From Ophiocordyceps camponoti-saundersi (nom. inval.) (taxonomy: Eukaryota > Ascomycota > Sordariomycetes > Hypocreales > Ophiocordycipitaceae): a stretch of 39,395 bases of DNA. Numbering within the stretch: the first letter of the stretch is position 1; every line of letters begins with the position of its first letter. Of the stretch, positions 31,599 to 39,395 are shown piece by piece. Location of the stretch: NCBI GenBank assembly GCA_003339415.1, contig PDHQ01000262.1, forward strand, positions 9,898-49,292, given 5' to 3'. The notes under the pieces are model-generated. The model saw only the letters and a list, made by a program, of their open reading frames with translations. It did not search any database and was not told where the DNA came from. The position numbers and the translations under genes are program-made.

Positions 31599-32882
31599 AT
31601 GGTGGTGTTGACGAACAAACAAGGCATGACGGGGAAGATCGTTGACGGATTTGTGAGTCAGTCAGTCAACTAACATGCCTAATCCAAGCCATATGTATGT
31701 GCGTGTGCTTGCTGTCGAGAGACAATCGCAGAAGAGGGATAGGGGTGGTCTATGTATGGATACGGGTAGTAGAAGAATATATCCCTAGCTTCGTCGTACA
31801 AGTAACGGAAGAGGGGGGAAAAGAAAATCCAATTCATATGATGTATCCGTACGCATTATACGGACAACGTACTACATACGGATACCTATAGACGGACGGC
31901 ATGTATAATAATAAACCCCCTCCCCTCCCTCCTGCACGTCCCGGCCCCCATCCTCCGCTCCAACCCTCCATCATCAGAAGAGGGAGGGGGGGGCTCGCTC
32001 ACCGCCGGGCCAGCCCATTAGCTAGCTGCATCTCGCCGCCTTGTTGTCGGTCATCTGCCCCGACGATTGCTGAGTTGGCAAATCCCCCACCACCACCACC
32101 CTCTTCATCGTCGTCTACTTCCCCCTCTTCCTGTCTTCCGTCCCAAGGTCCTGTGCCTTGTCCCGCGGGTCTGTCTCATCCAGTCTGTTGTTGTTGTTTT
32201 GTTTTAGGATAGCCGACTATGAGTTGTTTTTACGCGCTTCTTTTTTGTCTTGTTCTTGTTTTGTGTCTCGAGATCTTCACGTGCTATGGTCGGATGCCAC
32301 ATGGCTTATATACACGAGGTGAGCAGTAAGTAGATGGATGGATGGGTGTGAGATTGTCGGGTATTGCCTACCTAGGCACCTGCCGACCTATAGCCTATAG
32401 GTGCCACCTACTCCTACCTATAGATGTATCCGTAGACAACAACAGCTGGGTAGTACTCAGATGGGGGGAGAGGAGACCTCCTTTTTTTCCCGAAGCCTTC
32501 CCATCTATCCGTACATACATACATACCTCACCTGCCGCCCAATACAAAACAACACAGACATGTGTCTTCGTCGGCTTAGTACTCCTCGGCCCTCCCGGAT
32601 CCGTCAAGACGGACCTCGGGCGGACGAATCACGCCTGCGTGGCACATGCATCCCCATATCCCGCATCATGTCTCGCAGGCACATCGAGCACAACGAAAAA
32701 AGAAGCACATGCTTTTTTCTTCTCTCCTCTATAGATCGGCTTGCCCTTTGCGTTCATTCCATCAATGATATCATATTGAATCTTTCCCTTGGGCAGATGT
32801 GATTACATTTCGTGCATCTCTATGTATGCAGCATCGCCTACATACATACGACAAATCCAACAGGCTCTTGATTTTCAAGATA

Positions 32883-33036
32883 CCATGATATCCGCCGTCG
32901 ATAAGAGCCGTCGAATCGCTTCGAGCTCGTTGCACTTTGCGCTGCAACGCCGGGCATCAAGCTCCGTAGCGTTCATGTAGAGTACATCGTAGGCCGCAAG
33001 TGTCGTTACCACCGTGAGGGTGATATGGGGCCTAAT
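32883..33036 (-). other. Possible orphan exon or coding remnant
   Basis: On the minus strand an acceptor-like TATTAG (ending near 33037) precedes about 50 codons without a stop, with protein-like composition (for example AYDVLYMNATELDARRC and CNELEAIRRLLSTADIM), ending in TGA near 32883. No upstream exon can be found before the CHY gene start. The complementary strand is open too, so evidence is weak. Confidence 0.2.
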
Positions 33037-33346
33037 AGCATTGGATGCCTGCTATGTGTTCGTGTGTATATTTTATATGTGTGTCTGTGTGTGTTTGTCT
33101 GCCAGTCTGTCTGCAACCGTGCATTTTAGTATCTATGTTCAGCAGACTAAATCACACCCGATCTGCCGTCTTGACACTGGTCCGAGGTTTACTGTGGGGA
33201 CTCGGGAGGCTCCCCGACCTAAACTCGGGACCGAGACACCGGCCCCGCATCGTGAGTCGGCCGGGTGACTCATCCGCAAGATGATGACTCACGACTCGCC
33301 ACTCCCTCCTTTCAACCATTCCGCGAACGACATCATCAAAAGATAG

Positions 33347-35530
33347 ATGCCGACGGCCATCGTAAACACCTTCGGCTCATGGTTCAACGTTTCCCGCAGC
33401 TCACCGGATCTTCCCCTCTCACCAATCTTTGCTCCCATGAAAGCCCTCAAGACCAGCTCGGACGGCTCGCCTCGGTCCAGAAGCCAAGCCGTGACCGAGC
33501 CCTCGTCCTCGCGCATCGTCTCACGACCCGTGACGGATTCGCAGGCCCAAGACCCCCGTGGCTACCAGCTGGACCAGCTGCGACGGCGCTTCTCCCCAGA
33601 GGAAACCGCCGATGTCGATGGCGTCGGTGACGTCGAGCTGGCCTTCAAGCTGCGGCCGTCGGATCCCGACTTTCCGTTTGAGTTGGCCTACCTAGACTGT
33701 CGGCTGCGTGTCCCCAAATGCTACCCAGACGAGCGGCCCCGGCTTCGGGTCGCGAACCCCCACATGCCCCGCGGCTTCGCCATCAACATCGAGCGCGGCT
33801 GGGACAAGCTCGTCGGCGAGCGGGAGGGCGCCACGCTGTTAGCCCTTGTCAATGCCCTGGACAGGCATCTGGAGGCCTTTCTGTCGGAGGAAAAGGCCGA
33901 CACGGTCAAGCTCGTCACCTTTAAAGATACCAGACATCTTCACACGAAGGCGCAGTCTACTACTACGCCCGATCCTGTGCTCACCCCAAAGGCCGAGCCA
34001 AAGCCGAGTGCCGGGCCGGGTAGGCCTCCCCTGAGAGAAAAGGTTTACACGAAGGATCAAGTAGCGGCCGCCAAGCAGCGGCGGGCGCTCGAGGTGCGAC
34101 AGCTCGAGACGCGCATGGGGAGACTGCCCGGCTTTCGTAGGTCTGCCGACGGAGTGGTCTTCACCTTGCCCATCGAGCCGAAGCGGAGAGGCGAGCTCTC
34201 CTCCGGCCTGCGGTCCGTGTGCACGCTGCATTTGATCGTGCCGCTGCTCTACCCGCTTCAGCACCCGCGCATTCAGCTCAACGAGGCGGACGCGGCAGAC
34301 GCGGAGCTGGTAGAGGAGTTGTTTACACAAAGGGCGGCCTCTCAGGAGTTGTTATCGCTGACGGGCCACATCAACTATCTGGCGCTCAACCTGAGCAGCC
34401 TTGAGAAGCAGGCTCGAGCGTCCAAGGCCGAGGCTCAGGCTCGGGCTGAGGCTGGGGCCAAGGAGCGGGTGGTGCCACCGGCATCAAACGGGGCTGATGC
34501 CAGTGACACGCAGGGGCCGGAGATAATGAAGGGGGGTCACGTACAAATCATCCCCCGGCCGCCGGAGTGGATGGTGGATGAGTCGGACGGGAGCAGCACG
34601 GACTCGAGCGAGGAGATGACAGGCGAAGAAGATGAGGCAGAGGACAGTAGTGGCATGGAAGGAGGAAGCGCAAAGGAGTGGCCTGAAAGGGGCACGTTGA
34701 TACAGCTGCCGTCGGTGGAGCTGCAAGGGATCGAACTGCTACAAATTCAGGTGCTTAGTATCCGGGTCAAGTGCGATCGGTGCCGGACAGCGAACGAGAT
34801 GACGGGCCTCGGGCCGGGAGTGGAATCGACGTGGAGCTGCAGCAAGTGTACGGCAGAGCTGAGGGCCACATTCAGGCCGCAGCTGGTGCACGCGAGCTCC
34901 AACCGAGCCGGTTGGGTGGAGATGACGGGCGGCAAGGCGACAGGGTTACTGCCGAGCACGTTTGCACCGACATGCAGCCGGTGCTCGACGACAAGCCCGG
35001 GCCTGGTGACGGTGGCGGGCGAGCGGGTGACGAACGTGTGCCGCGAGTGCCACGGCAAGTTTACGCTGATAGTGACGGAGGTGCGTTTCGTGCAGGCGGG
35101 GGCGGGGACGGGGACGGGGGCGGAGACGAGCTCGGGGACGGTAGCGTCTAGACGGAGGGCCGAGGCGGAGCGACTCGGCCTCCGGGTGGGCGAAGAGCTT
35201 CCAGGACGGGGCGCGTGCGGACACTACCGCAAATCGTACCGGTGGTTCCGCTTCTCGTGCTGCGGGCGGGTGCACGCGTGCGACCGGTGCCACGACGAGG
35301 CCGAGGACCACGTCAACGAATGGGCCAACAGGATGATTTGCGGCTGGTGCAGCCGGGAGCAGAGGTACGCGGTCGAGACGTGCGGCTTCTGTGGGCGGCA
35401 CGTCGTCGGCAGACGAGGGGGGAAGGGGGCGTTTTGGGAGGGGGGCAAGGGGACGAGGGATCGGAGGAGGATGAGTAGGAAGGATCCGCGGAAGTATAGG
35501 CGGGAGGGGGGCGGCGGAGGAGGAGGTTGA
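33347..35530 (+). CDS. CHY zinc-finger protein with RWD-like segments
   Basis: An intronless 727-residue protein. The start is fixed by an in-frame TAG immediately before the ATG. An RWD-like segment (~90-190) has VELAFKLRPSD and CRLRVPKCYPDERPRLRV. A second such segment (~260-320) has LHLIVPLLYPLQHPRIQLN. An acidic Ser-rich linker (~410-445, SDGSSTDSSEEMTGEEDEAE) follows. Two paired-cysteine ribbons are at ~475-505 (CDRC...CSKC) and ~545-570 (CSRC...CRECHGKF). The CHY finger (~622-690) contains ACGHYRKSYRWFRFSCCGR, ACDRCHDEAEDH, CGWCSREQ and CGFCG. CHY domains bind several zinc ions; known relatives include Hot13 of mitochondria and the CHY/RING E3 ligases. This protein has no RING downstream and no obvious targeting signal. 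It ends in a basic stretch and a Gly run. Its function is unknown to me. Confidence 0.88.
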   Translation: MPTAIVNTFGSWFNVSRSSPDLPLSPIFAPMKALKTSSDGSPRSRSQAVTEPSSSRIVSRPVTDSQAQDPRGYQLDQLRRRFSPEETADVDGVGDVELAFKLRPSDPDFPFELAYLDCRLRVPKCYPDERPRLRVANPHMPRGFAINIERGWDKLVGEREGATLLALVNALDRHLEAFLSEEKADTVKLVTFKDTRHLHTKAQSTTTPDPVLTPKAEPKPSAGPGRPPLREKVYTKDQVAAAKQRRALEVRQLETRMGRLPGFRRSADGVVFTLPIEPKRRGELSSGLRSVCTLHLIVPLLYPLQHPRIQLNEADAADAELVEELFTQRAASQELLSLTGHINYLALNLSSLEKQARASKAEAQARAEAGAKERVVPPASNGADASDTQGPEIMKGGHVQIIPRPPEWMVDESDGSSTDSSEEMTGEEDEAEDSSGMEGGSAKEWPERGTLIQLPSVELQGIELLQIQVLSIRVKCDRCRTANEMTGLGPGVESTWSCSKCTAELRATFRPQLVHASSNRAGWVEMTGGKATGLLPSTFAPTCSRCSTTSPGLVTVAGERVTNVCRECHGKFTLIVTEVRFVQAGAGTGTGAETSSGTVASRRRAEAERLGLRVGEELPGRGACGHYRKSYRWFRFSCCGRVHACDRCHDEAEDHVNEWANRMICGWCSREQRYAVETCGFCGRHVVGRRGGKGAFWEGGKGTRDRRRMSRKDPRKYRREGGGGGGG

Positions 35531-36364
35531 GGTGAAGGTGAGGTGAAGGTGAGGTAATGGGTGACGGTGATGGGTGTGTAAACCCGGGTCTAGGTGTGTT
35601 GTGCCTACTACTGTATCCAGGTAGACTTGAAGCGCTTATGCGGTCGTTGGAGCTGAGCTAGCAACTGCTGAGAGACGAGCGTGACAGAGAAGAGTCCTTT
35701 TTTTTTGTTCCCCATGAGCAGCTGATGATTATGCCGCTGATGATGACTACCTAGGTGGCCTATGTATGTAGGTAGGTGGGAAGGGGGGGGCGGCCTGAGC
35801 CCGACGGCTGCTGAAAGCCTGAGAAGAGGGAGCGGCTCAAGTGTGCGTTACTGCAGGTATTCACCTTTCTTCTTCCATTACCGTTCACGAACCGTTTCCG
35901 GTCGTTAGTCTTTGCTACCCTTTCTCTTACCCTTCCTTCCTTTCTTTTTTCTACATACATACATACATATGTATATCCCCTTCACCATGGTTTTCGGTGA
36001 GTGGTTCGCGGGAAGGGGGGCGCACGAGAGAGAGGCCAACGAGCTCTGGTGGTGGGGATTGTTGAATGTCACGCGCACCAGGTTGTTTTTTTTTTAACCT
36101 TTTTTTTATTTTCTGTTATCAATTATATATACATAGACGGTTATTAGTTAAATTCATTCTTCTGCTTAGTATTTATGCGCCTTGTCTTGTTGAATCTCTC
36201 GTGTAAGGGTGATGAATTTTATGGAACTTGGTGTTTAGGATTAACATGCAGACTATAGGATAGCTTAGAGAAGGGATTGTAACTTTAATAGCGTGAGCCT
36301 TGGGGGGGAAGGGAGAGGGGAAAAGGCATTATTCTCGCATTAATGCTATCAAGTTTATCGATCT

Positions 36365-36420
36365 ATATACATACATACATACATATGCATGTATGTATGT
36401 ACAGCATGTATGCATGTATA
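36365..36420. repeat. CATA/TATG palindromic microsatellite
   Basis: Tandem CATA units run into CATATGCATG and then TATG units, forming a near-perfect hairpin (about 36368-36401), followed by further GCATGTAT repeats. Confidence 0.75.
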
Positions 36421-36563
36421 AGGGCAAATAGCAGTTTCTCAACACCAAGAGCCTTGGCAATATCCAGAATCATCGCCCAGCGCATCCGTAACTAAACGGA
36501 GCATCGAGAAGAGTTCACCGTCTAAAAAAAACCAGGTAACAAACCGAAAATGTTCAAATCGCT

Positions 36564-36566
<3 letters not shown>

Positions 36567-36609
<43 letters not shown>
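36567..36609. repeat. CT dinucleotide microsatellite
   Basis: About 20 uninterrupted TC/CT repeats, followed by C and T homopolymer runs. Such tracts often mark promoter-proximal pyrimidine regions in fungi, but no gene follows closely. Confidence 0.9.
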
Positions 36610-36611
<2 letters not shown>

Positions 36612-37909
36612 CCACCCCCCTTTTTTTTTCCTTCTCATGTCTATCCGTACATAGGACCGGTCTCGCGTCCCGCTCCGGGAGTGGACTTCCGATGGGTGGG
36701 TAGATCAGGGGAGGACAGCCTGATCCTAGTTTTGAGACTGCGAACCGGGGGGTGGTGGAAGGAGAGGTGGGGGGCAGATAATATGTACATATATTTCAAA
36801 TAAATGAATTGCCTCCCCCTTTTTTTTTTTGCTTCCCTTTTTTTTTACACGAAGCAGAGAAGAGAAAGGAAATTTTTTTTATATTGCGACGAAGAGCGGT
36901 GTGCATATTATTAACCGTGTTTTATATGGGAAAACTGCACAACTTATCATATGTACATACATATGTACATACCTAGGTAGGGAGTTAGCTACACACTCTC
37001 TAACTACCTAGGCAGGAAGGAAGGGACAGAATAGCCGGTCGTATATCCGTGATACCATCTTGTTTAGCCCCCGTCTTTTATCCCGTGTTTTCTCTCTCTC
37101 TCTCTCTCTCGTTCACCGCTCCATCTTACCCGAGCAGGTCAAGTTTAAAAAAAAAAATGGCCAATTGCTCTTTTCAGACTTGCTCGGCGGCATTGGCGTC
37201 TAAACGGGTAGAGCAAGTGGGGACGAGTTTTTCTAGTCTAACCGTCTGGTGTTGCAAGGTCAGTCAGTCAGTCTCTTTTTTTCTGCTCCACCACATGTTG
37301 GGACTCCGTATCCGTGCAACACCTTTCGTGGTAATGGCTCGTCGCTGACTCGTGGTCATTGACAGGGCATGGCAGGGCAGGGCAGAGCAGGGGCAGGGCA
37401 GGGCAGAGGGGCGCTAATTCCCACTGAATGACCAGCCCCATGTGTAAATGCTCAACAGGGATGGCACAGATGGATTGAGTCCGTTCTTTAATAATGAAAG
37501 AAAATTCATTAAAAATTAAATAAAAATATAAAAACGACTACCAGGTAGCGACGGGAATCTCCGCCCAATGGTCGGGACATGTCGCGGCTCTTGTTTCCCC
37601 TCCCCTCCCCATCCCCTACATACAGCAACAAGACGAGGATGGCGCACACGGTCCTTGGCAGAGAAATATGTAATCCGCAATGATAAGCCGTTGATTTTTT
37701 TTTCCTTTTTGCTCCCTCTCTCAGATATGCATATCCCATATCCCATATGCTAATCTGGATACACCCGTAGCATCCATATTTTCCCCTTTGAGGCTTTGGG
37801 TCCGACATCGCAACGTTAGACTCGCCAGCTTCGGCGGCGCTAGGTAGCACATGACTCTCCGTCTCTAACTTCTTTCCTCCTCCCACCACCGACTTGCCAA
37901 CCGACCAAA

Positions 37910-37981
37910 CCATCCATCCATCCATCCATCCATCCATCCATCCATCCATCCATCCATCCATCCATCCATCCATCCATCCAT
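37910..37981. repeat. CATC tetranucleotide microsatellite, about 18 copies
   Basis: An uninterrupted CATC run about 72 bp long. It explains the apparent minus-strand frames with DGWM repeats (37509-38045), which are not genes. Confidence 0.95.
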
Positions 37982-38865
37982 TCGCAAATCGCGCGTCACA
38001 GCTTCTCTTTTCTTGCTTCCTTCCTTTCTTTTCCTTTCCGAGCACCCCCGAACTTCCTCGATTCTACATACGACATACAAACATCTTCACCTACCTACCT
38101 ACCTATTCAGTCTAGCCATCATTATGCGCTCCCCCTTTTTCGTCCTCATGTGTCCCAACACGTAGCCCCCTCCCCTCCCCTCCATCTCTTCTTTAGTTAC
38201 CGCAGACGTCCGAGGGGGGGGATTTTCCCCCGATCGTCGGCGTAACGCGGGGAGAGAGAGAGGGGGCGACAAAGGACAAAAAGGGGAAAAAAAAAGAAGT
38301 AAGCTAGTTCATAATCTTTACCGTTCTCTACATACAGTTTCTTTAACAGATTAGCTAGATTATCTTAGAATCCCTTTGTAGGGGACTGATATTGAAGAAA
38401 AAAAAAAACATTCAACGGCTCGTTTCATCAACTCAACTTTCACATTCGCAGCAAGTCGGAAGTGAAAAAGGGGCAGACAAAGAGCTCCCTTTTCCCACGT
38501 GCTAGGATCAAAAAAAAAAGACAGCACACTGTTGCTCGACTCCGCCGAGGGCGCTTCTTTCACTTCGACATCCCGTGTGCACGCACAGGGTCACCCTAGT
38601 GAATGGTTGGACATCTGTTGCCAACTTACTTGCTGACTCGAACTCCTTCAGGCGAACATCATTCATTTGATCTTCAGTAGTGAAATCCCTCCCCCTCCCT
38701 CCCTCCTGGTATGTAGGTATGTACCTATGTAAGAGGGGGTGGGAGAAAGAGAAAGAGATAGAGGAGAGCTGCATGGAAGACTTCTGGAAGCGGATTTTTT
38801 AGGGGGAGGGGGGGCCTGCCATCCCGGGAAAGAGTGGCGTCGGTGTTGTTGAAGAGACATGTCTG

Positions 38866-38994
38866 TTGTGAATTTCTCTCTTATTTTATGTTGATATCGA
38901 TATAATATTATACATACATACATACATATATGTATATTATACGGATACGGATCCGTACACAGGTTTAGAATTAACAGACAAGAGAAATTCACAA
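38866..38994. repeat. Imperfect 129-bp hairpin
   Basis: TTGTGAATTTCTCT (38866-38879) is perfectly complementary to 38981-38994. Between them lie CATA repeats and the perfect palindrome TACGGATCCGTA (38946-38957). Related ATACGGAT strings recur at 39013-39020. It could be a small foldback element remnant. Confidence 0.5.
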
Positions 38995-39312
38995 GGTTTT
39001 TTACATCTATTATACGGATTATCCGTCTATTACACAGATATAAAGATTCTATTATAACCATCACAACGCCCTTCATTTCATTCCCCATCTTGGCATCATC
39101 CTCTCTCTTCCCCGTAACACTCCCGTAATCCCCTCTCTTCTCTCATCCCCCCCCCGCCACCCCGACATTCCCACTCGTAAAGAAACCACCAAAAAAAAGA
39201 AGAATCTATTCACAATCTCCCTCCCCTCTTTTTTTCCTATTCTTCTCTCTCTTCGCGCCCTCTTGCCTCTTCCAGTTATTTCTTTTCTCTTTCTATTTTC
39301 CCTTCACACACG

Positions 39313-39358
39313 CCCCCCCCCCCCCCCCCCTCTTCTTTCTCCCTCCCCCCCCCCCCCC
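39313..39358. repeat. Two C homopolymer runs
   Basis: An 18-C run at 39313-39330 and a 14-C run ending at 39358, inside a pyrimidine-rich stretch. Lengths of such runs are error-prone in sequencing. Confidence 0.85.
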
Positions 39359-39395
39359 ACTCCCGCCGACCCCCACACCCACCTTCCCCACAGCA

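Larger units (their letters stand above)
30218..33346. other. 3.1-kb intergenic region rich in simple repeats
   Basis: No gene that I can support. It holds a 15-G run (30329-30343), TATG/TGTA microsatellites (30560-30650, 30783-30794), an AT-rich stretch (31230-31345), a GGGAGGA tract (31541-31598), CCTAGG palindromes (31117-31122, 32371-32376) and TG-rich tracts near 33060-33100. A possible exon-like stretch on the minus strand is at 32883-33036. The right end must contain the promoter of the gene at 33347. Confidence 0.6.
35531..39395. other. 3.9-kb region without recognisable genes
   Basis: It contains only simple-sequence features: homopolymer runs, CATA/TATG palindromic microsatellites (36365-36420), a CT tract, GGGCA repeats (37363-37408), a CATC tract, a hairpin near 38866-38994 and C runs. 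Short frames (for example 37049-37348 or the CATC-derived 37509-38045) lack support. It may include long untranslated regions, non-coding RNA, or the promoter of a gene beyond the window. Confidence 0.6.

Noticed and set aside
32342..32802. Two overlapping frames of about 130 codons
   Set aside because: They contain microsatellite translation (YIHT) and homopolymer-derived residues, and show no domain.
37049..37348. A 99-codon frame, possibly starting at the ATG at 37157
   Set aside because: It spans a CT microsatellite and a poly-A run and resembles no family I know.
37509..38045. A 178-codon minus-strand frame with DGWM repeats
   Set aside because: It depends on the CATC microsatellite and has no other coding evidence.

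Overview
The window looks like nuclear DNA of a filamentous ascomycete, most likely Sordariomycetes and plausibly Hypocreales. It has eukaryotic genes with short introns (about 48-153 bp, branch sites like CTGAC or CTAAC), housekeeping proteins of fungal type, CT-rich leaders and heavy C:G-to-T:A decay of repeats. A secreted enterotoxin-A-like gene, a family known to be expanded in insect- and nematode-associated Hypocreales, hints at such a lifestyle. The exact taxon is inference.

Layout. Positions 1-12463 are a gene-free block built from a compound satellite: a GC-rich array A, a 142-bp single-copy-like spacer, a 16-18 bp array B, then an AT-rich relic, repeated about three times. The leftmost ~2.05 kb is intact. 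The rest carries directional CpA/TpG to TpA mutation, the hallmark of repeat-induced point mutation (RIP). The block ends at a 98-bp near-perfect palindrome and a solo copy of its arm. From 12464 on the sequence has ordinary composition and carries genes.

Genes: NMN adenylyltransferase (+, 13416-14501); a DUF2461-type protein (-, 14978-16499); a 12-exon secreted protein with enterotoxin-A-like regions at both ends (+, 17845-21346); ER Hsp70 BiP/Kar2 ending in HDEL (-, 21975-24214); Hbs1, the ribosome-rescue GTPase (-, 25235-27828); the CCT epsilon subunit of the TRiC chaperonin (+, 28341-30217), divergent from HBS1 over a 512-bp shared promoter; and a single-exon CHY zinc-finger protein with RWD-like segments (+, 33347-35530). 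Two long stretches (30218-33346 and 35531-39395) hold only microsatellites, homopolymers and small palindromes, plus one weak candidate exon.

How it fits together. Most genes are conserved protein-quality or metabolic genes (BiP, Hbs1, CCT5, NMNAT) and are probably together by ancestral synteny rather than as a functional cluster. The odd one is the enterotoxin-like gene. In my model every one of its eleven introns is phase 1, so every internal exon is a multiple of three and can be skipped or duplicated without breaking the frame. With the satellite and its RIP gradient, this is the most notable biology here.
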